Origin: Variovorax sp. CF313
GTDB lineage: Bacteria > Pseudomonadota > Gammaproteobacteria > Burkholderiales > Burkholderiaceae_C
Assembly (NCBI RefSeq): GCF_000282635.1
Contig: NZ_AKIW01000015.1
Location: forward strand, 1-64,000
Direction: 5' to 3'
DNA length: 64,000 bases
The stretch's first letter is position 1. Each line of letters starts with the position of its first letter. Shown here one piece after another: positions 25,846 to 35,799 of the stretch. The position numbers and the translations under genes are program-made. Under the pieces are notes generated by a model. It was given only the letters and a program-made list of their open reading frames with translations, did no database searches and was not told where the DNA came from.

Positions 25846-27843
25846 TCAGTTGGTCTGTGACAACTGTTCCAGAATGGCCGGATTCTCAAGCGTCGAGGTG
25901 TCCTGCGTGATCGCCTCGCCCTTGGCGATGCTGCGCAGCAGGCGCCGCATGATCTTCCCGCTGCGCGTCTTGGGCAGGTTGTCGCCGAAGCGGATGTCCT
26001 TGGGCTTGGCGATGGGGCCGATCTCCTTGGCCACCCAGTTGCGCAGTTCGTTGGCAATCTGCCTGGCTTCCTCGCCGGTCGGGCGAGCGCGTTTCAGCAC
26101 GACGAAGGCGCACACGGCCTCGCCCGTCACGTCGTCCGGACGGCCGACCACCGCGGCTTCGGCCACGAGATCGGTCTTGGACACGAGGGCCGACTCGATC
26201 TCCATCGTGCCCAGGCGGTGGCCCGACACGTTCAGCACGTCGTCGATGCGGCCCGTGATGCGGAAGTAGCCGCGGTCGGCGCTGCGCACCGCACCGTCGC
26301 CGGCCAGGTAGATGGTGCCGCCCATTTCCTCGGGGAAATAGCTCTTCTTGAAGCGCTCGGGATCGTTCCAGATGGTGCGGATCATCGAGGGCCACGGCCG
26401 CTTGATGACCAGCATGCCACCGGCGCCGTTGGGCAGGTCCTTGCCGGTCTCGTCGACGATGGCGGCCATGATGCCCGGCAGCGGCAGCGTGCACGAGCCC
26501 GGCACCAGCGGCGTGGCGCCCGGCAGCGGCGTGATCACATGGCCGCCGGTCTCGGTCTGCCAGAAGGTGTCGACGATCGGGCAGCGCTCGCCGCCGATAT
26601 TGCGGTGGTACCACATCCAGGCTTCGGGATTGATGGGCTCACCGACCGAGCCGAGGATGCGCAGGCTCGTCAGGTCCCAGTTCTTCGGATGCACCTTCTC
26701 GTCGCCCTCGGCCGCCTTGATGAGCGAGCGGATCGCGGTGGGCGCCGTGTAGAACACCGACACCTTGTGCTTCTCGATCATCTGCCAGAAGCGGCCCGCA
26801 TGCGGGAAGGTAGGAATGCCCTCGAACACCACCTGCGTGGCGCCGGCCGCGAGCGGGCCGTAGGCGACGTACGTGTGGCCGGTGATCCAGCCGATGTCGG
26901 CGGTGCACCAGAACACGTCTTCGGGGCGGATGTCGAAGGTCCAGTCCATCGTGAGCCTGGCCCACAGCAGGTAGCCGCCGGTGGCGTGCTGAACGCCCTT
27001 GGGCTTGCCGGTGGAGCCCGAGGTGTAGAGGATGAAGAGCGGGTGCTCGGCATTCACCGGCACCGGGGCGCATTCGGTGCCCTGCCCTTTCAGCGCCTCG
27101 GCAAAGGTCTTGTCGCGGCCTTCGACGCGCGTCCATGCGGTGGGCGTGCGCTCGTAGACGAACACGGTCTTGATCGATTCGCAGCCGCCCAGCGCGATGC
27201 CGTCGTCCACGATGGCCTTGAGCGGCAGTTCCTTGCCGCCGCGCATCTGGTAGTTGGCCGTGATGACCGCCACCGCGCCCGCATCGATGATGCGCTCCTG
27301 CAGCGCCTTGGCCGAGAAGCCGCCGAACACCACGCTGTGGGTGGCGCCGATGCGCGCGCAGGCCTGCATGGCGATCACGCCCTCGACCGTCATCGGCATG
27401 TAGATGACGACGCGGTCGCCCTTCTGGATGCCCGCGGCCTTCAGCGCGTTGGCGAACTGGCTCACGCGGGCCAGCAGCTCCTTGTAGGTGACGTTGGTGA
27501 CGGTGCCGTCGTCGGCTTCGAAGACGATGGCGGTCTTGTTCTCGACCGGGGAGCCCATGTGCCTGTCGAGGCAGTTGGCGCTGGCGTTGAGCTCGCCGTC
27601 GCCGAACCATTCGTAGAACGGGGCCTTCGATTCGTCCAGCGTCTTCGTGAAGGGCTTGGTCCATTGCAGGTTGCTCTTGGCCAGGCGGGTCCAGAACCCT
27701 TCGAAGTCCTCCTCGGCCTCCTTGCACAGGGCCTCGTAGGCGGCCATGCCGGAGATGCGGGCGCCTTCGGTGGCGCGGGCGTCAGGGGGAAATACACGGT
27801 TCTCGACGAGGACGGATTCAATGTTCTTCGATGCGCTGCTCAT
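25846..27843 (-). CDS. acsA: acetyl-CoA synthetase
   Basis: Converts acetate, ATP and CoA to acetyl-CoA via acetyl-AMP. 665 residues. ATP/AMP motifs include [15 protein letters not shown] near residue 270 and WWQTE-type '[10 protein letters not shown]' near 417, and the C-terminal [11 protein letters not shown] holds the lysine that is acetylated to switch the enzyme off. ATG 27843 has a clear AGGAGA site; upstream codons are read-through. It is divergent from the yqhA-type gene. It could use acetate or replenish acetyl-CoA pools alongside the malonate pathway. Confidence 0.96.
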   Translation of the reverse strand: MSSASKNIESVLVENRVFPPDARATEGARISGMAAYEALCKEAEEDFEGFWTRLAKSNLQWTKPFTKTLDESKAPFYEWFGDGELNASANCLDRHMGSPVENKTAIVFEADDGTVTNVTYKELLARVSQFANALKAAGIQKGDRVVIYMPMTVEGVIAMQACARIGATHSVVFGGFSAKALQERIIDAGAVAVITANYQMRGGKELPLKAIVDDGIALGGCESIKTVFVYERTPTAWTRVEGRDKTFAEALKGQGTECAPVPVNAEHPLFILYTSGSTGKPKGVQHATGGYLLWARLTMDWTFDIRPEDVFWCTADIGWITGHTYVAYGPLAAGATQVVFEGIPTFPHAGRFWQMIEKHKVSVFYTAPTAIRSLIKAAEGDEKVHPKNWDLTSLRILGSVGEPINPEAWMWYHRNIGGERCPIVDTFWQTETGGHVITPLPGATPLVPGSCTLPLPGIMAAIVDETGKDLPNGAGGMLVIKRPWPSMIRTIWNDPERFKKSYFPEEMGGTIYLAGDGAVRSADRGYFRITGRIDDVLNVSGHRLGTMEIESALVSKTDLVAEAAVVGRPDDVTGEAVCAFVVLKRARPTGEEARQIANELRNWVAKEIGPIAKPKDIRFGDNLPKTRSGKIMRRLLRSIAKGEAITQDTSTLENPAILEQLSQTN

Positions 27844-27989
27844 GCTTGTTGTCTCCTGGAAGGTGCGGCCGTAATGTCGGTGGCCGCACTTACGGGTCAC
27901 TGACGGGTTCGATGTTAGTTCGCAGGGTTATCACGAGTACGACACAGGGGCACACCTAGAATCCGCGGTCTTTCATCTCTCGCCCGCCA

Positions 27990-28625
27990 ATGTCCGCTAC
28001 CGATCCTTTCGACACCCGGAACCCGCCCGTACCAGCCCGTGGTTCGCCGCTGCGCCCCCTGCCCAAGCTGATTTTCGCGAGCCGCTGGCTGCAGTTGCCG
28101 CTCTACCTGGGCCTGATCGTGGCGCAGGCGGTGTACGTGGTGCACTTCCTTGTCGAGCTGCTGCACCTGGTCGAAGCCGCCTTCGGCAGCCAGGATGCTC
28201 TGCAGGCGCTGATCACCAGCATCGGCTACAAGACCACGGCGCCGGTGGGCACGCTCAACGAGACGGTGATCATGCTGGTGGTACTCGCGCTGATCGACGT
28301 GGTGATGATCTCGAACCTGCTGATCATGGTGATCGTGGGTGGCTACGAGACCTTCGTGAGCCGCATGGACCTCGAAGGCCACCGCGACCAGCCCGAATGG
28401 CTGAGCCACGTGAACGCCTCGGTGCTCAAGGTGAAGCTGGCCACCGCCATCATCGGCATCAGCTCGATCCACCTGCTGAAGACCTTCATCAACGCGGACA
28501 ACTACACCGACCGCGTGCTGATCGCGCAGACCGCGATCCACATCGCCTTCCTGTTCTCGGCCATGGCCATCGCCTATACCGACAAGCTGATGAACGAAGC
28601 CGCAGCCGCCAACACGCACCACTAA
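27990..28625 (+). CDS. YqhA/UPF0114-family inner-membrane protein
   Basis: 211 residues with four hydrophobic segments (about 35-55, 90-120, 145-160, 180-200). It matches the YqhA (TIGR00645/UPF0114) family, whose function is unknown, through the stretch NLLIMVIVGGYETFVSR and KLATAIIGISSIHLLKTFI. The protein ends with a His/Asn-rich tail. Its stop codon overlaps the stop codon of the convergent LysR gene (28622-28625). Confidence 0.85.
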   Translation: MSATDPFDTRNPPVPARGSPLRPLPKLIFASRWLQLPLYLGLIVAQAVYVVHFLVELLHLVEAAFGSQDALQALITSIGYKTTAPVGTLNETVIMLVVLALIDVVMISNLLIMVIVGGYETFVSRMDLEGHRDQPEWLSHVNASVLKVKLATAIIGISSIHLLKTFINADNYTDRVLIAQTAIHIAFLFSAMAIAYTDKLMNEAAAANTHH

Positions 28626-29530
28626 GGCGTGTCCCAGGCCGGCGTTTCAGTGAAGCGCGCGGCCAGGAAATCGAGCATCGTGCGCAGCGTGGCCGGCATG
28701 TGCTTGCGCGAGGCATATACCGCGTACATGCCCACCACCTGCGGCTCGAAATCGCCGAAAAGCCGCACCAGTTCCCCTTCCTGCAGCAGTGGCGCCGCCA
28801 GATAGGTCGGCAGCATCGCGATGCCTGCCCCGGCCCGGGCCAGGCACATCAGGCTGGCTGCATCGTTGGCCGAGACATTGCCGCCCACGGCCACCGAGGC
28901 CGGCTCCCCCGTGCCCTTGCGCGTGAAATTCCAGAGGCTGCGCCCGAAGTACGAATGCGTGAGGCAATTGCGCTGCGCCAGCTCTTCCACGCGCAGCGGC
29001 TGGCCGTGCTCCTTCAGGTACGCCGGTGACGCGCACACGACCGAGCGGCAGTCGGTGAGCCGGCGCGCGATCAGGTTGGGGTCGATCTCCGCGGCCACGC
29101 GAATGGCCAGGTCGATGCGCTCGTCGACCAGGTTCACGGCCCTGTCGAGCAGCACCAGGTCGACAGCCACACCCGGGTAGAGCCGCACGTAGTCGGCCAC
29201 CGCATCGGCCAGTTGCGCCTGCGCGAACGAGGTGCTGGCCGTGATGCGCAACTGCCCACGCGGCGCCTCGGCCGGATGCCGCACCGCGGCCTGCATGTCG
29301 CCGGTGAGCTCGAGCACCTGGCGGCAGCGCGGCAGCAGTTCTTCGCCAGCGGCTGTGAGGCTCAGCCGGCGCGTCGTGCGGTGCAGCAGGCGCGCACCGG
29401 TCCATTGCTCCAGCTCGGCCACGTAGCGCGTGACGACCGGCCGGGACAGGTCGAGCTTGTCGGCCGCGGCCGAAAGGCTGCCCGAATCGACCACGTTCAC
29501 GAACACGCGCATTGCATTCAGTCGGTCCAT
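28622..29530 (-). CDS. LysR-family regulator, CrgA-like
   Basis: 302 residues. The N-terminal helix-turn-helix GSLSAAADKLDLSRPVVTRYVAELEQ is followed by an effector domain with SFAQAQLADAVADY, typical of the CrgA/DmlR-like branch. Start is ATG 29530 (MDRLNAM). It is divergent from the NAD(P)-binding protein gene with 114 bp between starts, an arrangement in which such regulators usually control the neighbour. The effector is unknown. Confidence 0.88.
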   Translation of the reverse strand: MDRLNAMRVFVNVVDSGSLSAAADKLDLSRPVVTRYVAELEQWTGARLLHRTTRRLSLTAAGEELLPRCRQVLELTGDMQAAVRHPAEAPRGQLRITASTSFAQAQLADAVADYVRLYPGVAVDLVLLDRAVNLVDERIDLAIRVAAEIDPNLIARRLTDCRSVVCASPAYLKEHGQPLRVEELAQRNCLTHSYFGRSLWNFTRKGTGEPASVAVGGNVSANDAASLMCLARAGAGIAMLPTYLAAPLLQEGELVRLFGDFEPQVVGMYAVYASRKHMPATLRTMLDFLAARFTETPAWDTP

Positions 29531-29566
29531 TTGAACGATTTTAGGAATAAACAAGCGCGCAAATCG

Positions 29567-29593
29567 AGGTATTTCTTTCGAAAACAGAAACCT
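29567..29593. promoter_or_regulatory. possible LysR-type operator in the 29.5-29.6 kb divergent region
   Basis: An imperfect inverted repeat, AGGTATTTCT (29567-29576) against AGAAACCT ending at 29593, lies midway between the divergent LysR and NAD(P)-binding protein genes. The match is incomplete, so this is a weak call. Confidence 0.35.
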
Positions 29594-29644
29594 AAGATGC
29601 GATTCATTCCATCCGATCCTTTCGATCTTTCACAGGAGTCCCTC

Positions 29645-30262
29645 ATGAGCCACATCGCCATCATTGGAGCCACCGGACGCGCCGGCGGCCGCCTTCTCGA
29701 AGAAGCCCTGCGCCGCGGCCACACGGTCACTGCCATCGCGCGCAAGGCCAGCGCCAAGCTGGCGGGCCGCGCCAACGTGAAGGCCGTCGACCTCGACGTG
29801 CTCGACGGCGCCGCGCTCGAGAAAGCCCTGGCCGGCCATGACGCCGTGTTCAGCGCCGCGCACTTCTCCACCGTGCCGCCTGCGGCCATCATCGAACCCG
29901 TGAAGCGCGCGGGTGTGAAGCGCCTGCTGGTGGTCGGCGGCGCCGGCAGCCTGTTCGCGGCGCCCGGCCTGAAAGTGATCGATACGCCGAACTTCCCCGA
30001 CGCCTACCGCGCCGAAGCCTCGGCCGGCGGCGTGTTCCTCGAGGCGCTGCGCAACGAGAAGGAACTCGACTGGACCTTCCTGTCGCCCTCCGCCGAGTTC
30101 GTCGAAGGCGAGCGCACGGGCAAGTTCCGCCTGGGCAAGGACGACCTGCTTGTGAGCGCCGAAGGCCGCAGCTGGATCACGTTCGAGGACTACGCAATCG
30201 CGTTCATCGACGAGCTCGAAAAGCCGGCGCACCCGCGCCAACGCTACACCATCGGGTATTGA
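29645..30262 (+). CDS. NAD(P)-binding (NmrA/YwnB-like) oxidoreductase
   Basis: 205 residues with a Rossmann start IAIIGATGRAGGRLLEEAL (GxxGxxG at 8-14), and later LLVVGGAGSLF and LDWTFLSPSAEF, the pattern of YwnB/NmrA-like atypical short-chain dehydrogenases, often annotated NAD(P)H-binding or NADH-flavin reductase. The classic Tyr-x-x-x-Lys is not evident, so activity is uncertain. A good AGGAG site precedes the ATG at 29645. Probably controlled by the divergent LysR gene. The repeat copy C begins at its stop codon. Confidence 0.82.
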   Translation: MSHIAIIGATGRAGGRLLEEALRRGHTVTAIARKASAKLAGRANVKAVDLDVLDGAALEKALAGHDAVFSAAHFSTVPPAAIIEPVKRAGVKRLLVVGGAGSLFAAPGLKVIDTPNFPDAYRAEASAGGVFLEALRNEKELDWTFLSPSAEFVEGERTGKFRLGKDDLLVSAEGRSWITFEDYAIAFIDELEKPAHPRQRYTIGY

Positions 30263-30352
30263 AGCTCGCCCCCAGGCTGCGCGCACTTCGTGTCGCTTCG
30301 CCAACCCCCTACCGGGGGCGGGCCGGCCGCTTCGGGCGGCCGTGCGCGGCGG
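30260..30352 (+). repeat. REP-like intergenic repeat, copy C
   Basis: Starts at the stop codon of the upstream gene with TGAAGCTCGCCCCCAGGCTG, continues with CGCGCACTTCGTGTCGCTTC and CCCCCTACCGGGGG, then diverges into GGCCGCTTCGGGCGGCC in place of the second hairpin. It is a chimaeric or variant copy. It fills the convergent gap before fumC. Confidence 0.8.
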
Positions 30353-30382
30353 CCCCCGCGAGTGACGGCCCCCACCACGGCA

Positions 30383-31780
30383 TCAGCGGCCGGTCATGTT
30401 CTCCGGCACCACCCACTGGTCGAACTGCTCGGCCGTGAGGTGGCCCGATGCAATTGCCGCCTCGCGCAGGCTCGTGCCTTCCTTGTGCGCCTTCTTCGCG
30501 ATGTACGCCGACTTGTCGTAGCCGATGTGCGTGTTCAGCGCCGTCACCAACATCAGCGAGCGCTGCACCAGCTCCGTGATGCGTTCACGATTCGGCTCGA
30601 TGCCCACGGCGCAGTGGTCGTTGAAGCTCACCATGCCGTCGGCCAGCAGGCGCACGCTCTGCAGGAAGTTGTGCGCCACCATCGGGCGGAACACGTTCAG
30701 TTCGAAGTTGCCCGAGGCGCCGCCGATGTTGATGGCCACGTCGTTGCCGAACACCTGTGCGGCGAGCATCGTGACGGCTTCGCTCTGGGTCGGGTTGACC
30801 TTGCCTGGCATGATCGACGAGCCGGGTTCGTTCTCCGGGATGCTCAGTTCGCCGATGCCGCTGCGCGGGCCGCTGGCCAGCCAGCGCACGTCGTTGGCGA
30901 TCTTGTTCATGCTGGCGGCCAGCGTCTTGAGCGCGCCGTGGGCGTGTACCAGCGCGTCGACGCTGGCCATGGCTTCGAACTTGTTCGGCGCGGTGACGAA
31001 AGGCAGGCCCGTGAGCTTGGCCAACTCGGCGGCCACCTTCTCGGCATAACCCTTGGGCGCATTGAGCCCGGTGCCGACGGCCGTGCCGCCCAGCGCCAGT
31101 TCGCACAGGTGCGGCAACGCGGCACGCACATGCGCCTCGCCGTGCGCCAGTTGCGCCACGTAGCCCGAGAACTCCTGGCCCAGCGTGAGGGGCGTGGCGT
31201 CCTGCAGGTGGGTGCGGCCGATCTTCACGATGTCGGCGAAATCCTTGGCCTTCTGGTCGAGCGTGCCGCGCAGCTTGGCGATGGCCGGCAGCAGCTTGTG
31301 CGTGATCGCCTCGACGGCGGCCACGTGCATTGCGGTCGGGAACACGTCGTTGCTCGACTGGCTGCGGTTAACGTCGTCGTTCGGGTGCACGAGGCGCCCT
31401 TCCCCGCGTTCGCCGCCGAGGATTTCGCTCGCCCGGTTGGCCAGCACCTCGTTGACGTTCATGTTGGTCTGCGTGCCCGAGCCGGTCTGCCAGACCACCA
31501 GCGGGAACTCGCCCGGGTGCTTGCCGGCGATGACTTCATCGGCCGCTGCCACGATGGCGTTCGTCTTCTTCTGGTCCTGCAGGCCCAGCGCGTGGTTGAC
31601 CACGGCCGACGCACGCTTCACCTGGGCCAGCGCCTTGATGATCTCGCGCGGCTGCTGCTCGCCGGAGATGTCGAAGTTCTGCAGCGAGCGCTGCGTCTGC
31701 GCACCCCACAGCTTGTCGGCCGGCACGTCGATCGGTCCAAAGGTATCGCGCTCGGCACGGGTCTTGGGGGAAGTCGTCAT
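30383..31780 (-). CDS. fumC: class II fumarate hydratase
   Basis: Reversible hydration of fumarate to malate without an iron-sulfur cluster. 465 residues of the aspartase/fumarase superfamily, with [43 protein letters not shown] and the signature loop [13 protein letters not shown] (catalytic Ser region). ATG 31780 follows GGAGC; a longer frame upstream is unlikely. A class I fumarase lies 4 kb away, so the cell has both the oxygen-stable and the iron-dependent form. Confidence 0.96.
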   Translation of the reverse strand: MTTSPKTRAERDTFGPIDVPADKLWGAQTQRSLQNFDISGEQQPREIIKALAQVKRASAVVNHALGLQDQKKTNAIVAAADEVIAGKHPGEFPLVVWQTGSGTQTNMNVNEVLANRASEILGGERGEGRLVHPNDDVNRSQSSNDVFPTAMHVAAVEAITHKLLPAIAKLRGTLDQKAKDFADIVKIGRTHLQDATPLTLGQEFSGYVAQLAHGEAHVRAALPHLCELALGGTAVGTGLNAPKGYAEKVAAELAKLTGLPFVTAPNKFEAMASVDALVHAHGALKTLAASMNKIANDVRWLASGPRSGIGELSIPENEPGSSIMPGKVNPTQSEAVTMLAAQVFGNDVAINIGGASGNFELNVFRPMVAHNFLQSVRLLADGMVSFNDHCAVGIEPNRERITELVQRSLMLVTALNTHIGYDKSAYIAKKAHKEGTSLREAAIASGHLTAEQFDQWVVPENMTGR

Positions 31781-31912
31781 GGTGAAAAAGCTCCGCAGTC
31801 TTGGATGGTCGCGCCGCCTGATCGGGCGCGAGGCCGAGTATCGGCCAATAAGAATAGCTCGCATCTGACGGGGCCATTGGGCCGCCGCCGACATTACGTT
31901 ACGCCCGTTGGG

Positions 31913-31942
31913 TTGACTCGCGTCATGTCAAAAAGTTATAAT
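31913..31942 (+). promoter_or_regulatory. sigma-70 promoter for proVWX
   Basis: TTGACT at 31913-31918 and a perfect TATAAT at 31937-31942 are separated by 18 bp. The predicted start near 31949 gives a leader of about 330 nt before proV. The Lys/Ala-rich A-run before the -10 box is AT-rich against a GC-rich background. Confidence 0.7.
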
Positions 31943-31948
31943 CATGGG

Positions 31949-32278
31949 CTTCAGACGACCAACAAGTCATGTTGATCGGCCCTGCACTACTCGCGGATCT
32001 CCGAATCCCGTCGCGGTGCAAGGTTCTCCCCGCCGGGCCCTGCCCGGCAAACCGGCCGGATCGTTTCCGGCCCCACTGCCACGCCACCTTTCGGCGGGCA
32101 CTGGTTTCGTCGCCACGTCGTCTTCAGTGCCTGTCGGCAGCCCCAGAGGCTCGCCGGGCCATTGCACGCGTTTTCCTCACGCGCTCTCTGTTCGGACAGT
32201 CCCATCGGCTGATGGCGTGACCGTTGCCGTCCTCCGGGGCGGTGCTGTGTCCAACCTTCACCCAAGGAGCCCCGGCAT
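31949..32278 (+). other. long proV 5' leader, no gene seen
   Basis: About 330 nt of GC-rich sequence between the predicted proVWX start and the proV ATG. It can form several local stems (for example GGGCCC...GGCC around 32037-32075). Open frames here have no good start site or recognisable product. An AAGGAG site at about 32264 serves proV. The leader could hold osmotic or other post-transcriptional control, but I recognise no known RNA element. Confidence 0.4.
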
Positions 32279-33532
32279 ATGGCCAAAGGAATTCTCATCG
32301 ACCATGTTTTCAAGGTGTTCGGCGACGCGCCCGGGCAGGCCCTGAAACTCGTGCGGCAAGGTTTCTCGAAGAAGGAAATCCTCGCCGAGACAGGCCAGTC
32401 GATCGGCGTGTTCGATGCCACCTTCGAAATCCAGGCCGGCGAGATCTTCGTGATCATGGGCCTCTCGGGATCGGGCAAGTCGACGCTGGTGCGCCTGTTG
32501 AACCGGTTGATCGAGCCGACCGCCGGGCGCATCGTGATCGATGGCGCCGACATCAACGAGCACTCCGACGCCAAGCTGCGCGCGCTGCGCCGCAAGGACA
32601 TCAGCATGGTGTTCCAGTCGTTCGCGCTGATGCCGCACATGACGGTGCGCGAGAACACCGCCTTCGGCCTCGAACTGTCGGGCACGAGCAAGAAAGAGCG
32701 GCTCGCGCAGGCCGATCAGGCGCTCGCGCAAGTAGGCCTTGCAGGCTGGGGCGACAGCTATCCCGATGAGCTTTCCGGCGGCATGCAGCAGCGCGTGGGA
32801 CTGGCGCGCGCGCTGGCCTCGGACCCGTCGATCCTGCTGATGGACGAGGCCTTCTCGGCGCTCGACCCGATCATCCGCACCGAAATGCAGTCGGAGCTGC
32901 TGCGACTGCAGAAGGAACAGCGCCGCACCATCGTCTTCATCTCGCACGACCTGGATGAAGCGATGCGCATCGGCGACCGCATCGCGATCATGAAGGACGG
33001 CCAGGTGATCCAGGTCGGCACGCCCGACGAGATCCTGCGCTGCCCCGCCGACGATTACGTGCGCAGCTTCGTGCGCGGCGTGGATGCGGCGGCGGTGTTC
33101 AAGGCAGCGGACATCGCGCGCAAATCGCTCACCGTCGTGTGCGAGCACCCCGAGCGCGGTGCGCGCGCGGCGCTCAAGGTGCTGGAAGACCAGGACCGCG
33201 ACTTCGCCTACGTGACCAGCCCGAACAGGCGCTACCTGGGCGTGGTGTCGGCGGACACGCTGCGCAGCGCGCTCGATGGGCATTCGGGTCCGCTGGGGCT
33301 GCAGCACGCGTTCCTCGACGACCTGCCGCGCATCGACGCCGAAGCCCCCGTGGCGGGCCTGATCGGCCAGCTCGCGCAGGCACCGTGCGCGCTGCCGGTG
33401 GTGGCCAGCGACGGCCGCTTCTGCGGTGCGATCAGCAAGACGACGCTGCTCAAGTTCCTCGACCGCGACACGCCGCCGATCGAGCCCGTCTTGCCCAACG
33501 CCGCCCCCGCGCTCGCCGCCGAGCCGCACTGA
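32279..33532 (+). CDS. proV: glycine betaine/proline ABC transporter ATPase
   Basis: Cytoplasmic ATPase of the ProU osmoprotectant importer. 417 residues, the full ProV length. Walker A GLSGSGKST is at 61-69, the signature LSGGMQQR near 166, and Walker B ILLMDEAFSALDP near 184. A C-terminal CBS-like pair (about 285-395) may sense ionic strength, as in OpuA. Starts at ATG 32279 with AAGGAG upstream. proW follows after 21 bp. Confidence 0.95.
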   Translation: MAKGILIDHVFKVFGDAPGQALKLVRQGFSKKEILAETGQSIGVFDATFEIQAGEIFVIMGLSGSGKSTLVRLLNRLIEPTAGRIVIDGADINEHSDAKLRALRRKDISMVFQSFALMPHMTVRENTAFGLELSGTSKKERLAQADQALAQVGLAGWGDSYPDELSGGMQQRVGLARALASDPSILLMDEAFSALDPIIRTEMQSELLRLQKEQRRTIVFISHDLDEAMRIGDRIAIMKDGQVIQVGTPDEILRCPADDYVRSFVRGVDAAAVFKAADIARKSLTVVCEHPERGARAALKVLEDQDRDFAYVTSPNRRYLGVVSADTLRSALDGHSGPLGLQHAFLDDLPRIDAEAPVAGLIGQLAQAPCALPVVASDGRFCGAISKTTLLKFLDRDTPPIEPVLPNAAPALAAEPH

Positions 33533-33553
33533 ATTCACGGAGGACCTTGAACG

Positions 33554-34714
33554 ATGAACGACAACACACTTCCTTCCGACCTGGGCACGCCGGTGCTGGA
33601 CACGCCCGCAGCCCCCACCTTCGTCGATCCGTGGGAAGCACTCTCGGCCGCGCCCGACACCTCTGCCACCAGCGCCTGGCTCGATGCCCCTGTCGACACG
33701 GCCCACCAGCTGGCCGGATCGGCCAATGCCGCGACTGACGGCCTCCAGCTGCACCGCCTCTGGGACGGGTCCCTGCCCGTCGAATCCTGGATCAACCAGG
33801 GCCTCGGCTGGGTGGTGGAACATTTCCGGCCCTTCTTCCAGACCGTGCGCCTGCCCATCGACAGCACGCTGAACTGGGTCCAGGGCCTGCTCACCGGCTT
33901 GCCTACGCTGGCGATGATCGCGTTGATCGGCCTCTTCGCCTGGCAGTTCGCCGGCCGCGCGCTGGCCGTCGGCACCACGGTCGCGCTGCTGCTCGTGGCG
34001 ATGCTGGGCATCTGGCCCGAAGCCATGGTGACGCTGTCGCTGGTGCTGACCTCGCTCGTGTTCTGCATGTTCATCGGCCTGCCGCTGGGCGTGCTGCTGG
34101 CCAGCAGCGACCGGGCCCAGCGCCTCATGCGCCCGCTGCTCGACGCCATGCAGACCACGCCAGCATTCGTGTACCTCGTGCCGGTGGTGATGCTGTTCGG
34201 CATCGGCAACGTGCCGGGCGTGATCGTGACGATCATCTTCGCGCTGGCGCCGCTGGTGCGCCTGACCAGCCTGGGCCTGCGCCAGGTGCGGCCCGACCTC
34301 ATCGAGGCCGCTCGCGCCTACGGCGCTTCGCCATGGCAGATGCTGGTGAAGGTGCAACTGCCGTTGGCCATGCCGTCGATCATGGCGGGCATCAACCAGG
34401 CGCTGATGCTGTCGCTGTCGATGGTGGTGATCGCCTCGATGATCGCCGTGGGCGGCCTGGGCCAGATGGTGCTGCGCGGCATCGGCCGGCTCGACATGGG
34501 CCTGGCGACGGTCGGCGGCCTGGGCATCGTGCTGCTGGCGATTTCGCTCGACCGGCTGACGCAGGCGATGGGCAAGTCGCGCCGCAGCGCGGGTCGCCGC
34601 TGGTGGCACACCGGGCCGGCCGGCTTCTCGCTGCGCGTGCTGCAGCGCTTGCTGGGCACGCCGTCGCGCGCTGCGAACGCGCCTGTTCCCGCCTTGTCCA
34701 CGCAAGCGCAATGA
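33554..34714 (+). CDS. proW: glycine betaine/proline ABC transporter permease
   Basis: Membrane channel of ProU, 386 residues. A roughly 130-residue hydrophilic N-terminus with Ala/Pro/Asp-rich sequence precedes the binding-protein-dependent permease domain, as in E. coli ProW. The EAA loop is visible as [22 protein letters not shown] near residue 257, before [19 protein letters not shown]. Co-transcribed with proV and the broken proX. Confidence 0.94.
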   Translation: MNDNTLPSDLGTPVLDTPAAPTFVDPWEALSAAPDTSATSAWLDAPVDTAHQLAGSANAATDGLQLHRLWDGSLPVESWINQGLGWVVEHFRPFFQTVRLPIDSTLNWVQGLLTGLPTLAMIALIGLFAWQFAGRALAVGTTVALLLVAMLGIWPEAMVTLSLVLTSLVFCMFIGLPLGVLLASSDRAQRLMRPLLDAMQTTPAFVYLVPVVMLFGIGNVPGVIVTIIFALAPLVRLTSLGLRQVRPDLIEAARAYGASPWQMLVKVQLPLAMPSIMAGINQALMLSLSMVVIASMIAVGGLGQMVLRGIGRLDMGLATVGGLGIVLLAISLDRLTQAMGKSRRSAGRRWWHTGPAGFSLRVLQRLLGTPSRAANAPVPALSTQAQ

Positions 34715-34737
34715 CCCGCCACGGAGGAATTCAACGC

Positions 34738-35742
34738 ATGAAGAAAACCACTCTCATCGCACGCAGCTTTCTGGCCCTCGGCTTCGTCGCCTTCGGCATG
34801 GCCGCGCAAGCCGCCAACGACCTCCCCGGCAAGGGTGTGACCGTGCAGCCGCTCAAGAGCTCGCTCGCCGAAGAGGCGTTCCAGACGCTGCTGGTGATGC
34901 GCGCGCTCGAAAAGCTCGGCTACACGGTCTAGCCCATGAAAGACCTGGAGCCCGCCACCGAACACCTCGCCATCGCCAACGGCGACGCCACCTTCATGGC
35001 CAACCACTGGAGCCTGCTGCACGCCGACTTCTACAAGAACAGCGGCGGCGACGCCAAGCTGTGGCGCAGGGGCGTGTACTCCGACGGCGCGGTGCAGGGC
35101 TACCTGATCGACCGCAAGACAGCCGAGCAATACAACATCACCAACATCGCGCAGCTCAAGGACCCGGCCATTGCGAAGCTGTTCGACACAGACGGCGACG
35201 GCCGTGCCGACCTGACAGGCTGCAACCCCGGCTGGGGCTGCGAACTCGCGATCGAAAAACACCTGACGGCCTATCAGCTGCGCGACACCGTCACGCACAA
35301 GCAGGGCAGCTATGCCGCGCTGATGGCCGACACCATCGCCCGCTTCAGGCAGGACAAGCCGGTGCTGTACTACACCTGGACGCCCTACTGGGTGAGCGCC
35401 GTGCTGCGTCCGGGCGCGGACGTGGTGTGGCTGCAGGTGCCGTCCTCTTCGTCGCAGGGCGACGGCGCCGACACGCGGTTGCCCAACGGCAAGAACTACG
35501 GCTTCCAGGCCAACCAGGAGCAGATCGTCGCCAACCGGGCTTTCGTCGAGAAGAACCCCGCGGCCGGCAGGCTGTTCGAGGTGATGAAGCTGCCGATCGG
35601 CGACATCAATGCCCAGAACCTGCGCATGAGCCAGGGCGCCAATACCCAGCAAGACCTGGAGCGGCACACCGATGGTTGGATCAAGGCGCATCGGCCGCTG
35701 TTCGACGGCTGGATCGAGGAAGCCCGGGCGGCGGCGAGGTAG
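34738..35742 (+). pseudogene. proX: glycine betaine-binding protein proX, interrupted by an amber codon
   Basis: In one frame the region encodes a full ProX homologue of 334 codons: signal peptide ending near [30 protein letters not shown], then [29 protein letters not shown] and the C-terminal [13 protein letters not shown]. Codon 65 at 34930-34932 is TAG, directly after LGYTV, where relatives have a sense codon. One C-to-T change from CAG (Gln) would explain it. The 3' part from ATG 34936 has no ribosome-binding site and no signal peptide. Unless the amber codon is suppressed or a base is misread, ProU lacks its periplasmic receptor. Confidence 0.85.
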
Positions 35743-35762
35743 GCGCGCCGGCTGAGATAATC

Positions 35763-35796
35763 GGGGGGCGTTCCACACTCCAAAAAACACCCCCCC
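35763..35796 (+). promoter_or_regulatory. G6/C7 stem directly before the fumA start
   Basis: Six G (35763-35768) and seven C (35790-35796) can pair around a 21-nt loop; the C-run ends 3 nt before the fumarase ATG. No Shine-Dalgarno sequence is visible in front of that ATG. The stem could affect initiation. Confidence 0.4.
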
Positions 35797-35799
35797 ACC

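Noticed and set aside
31969..32220. 83-codon frame in the proV leader as a leader peptide
   Set aside because: No ribosome-binding site, composition matches random GC-rich DNA, and no feature suggests translation.
34936..35742. Independent gene starting at the ATG after the proX amber codon
   Set aside because: No ribosome-binding site or signal peptide, and the sequence continues the same ProX frame, so it is the 3' part of a broken gene.
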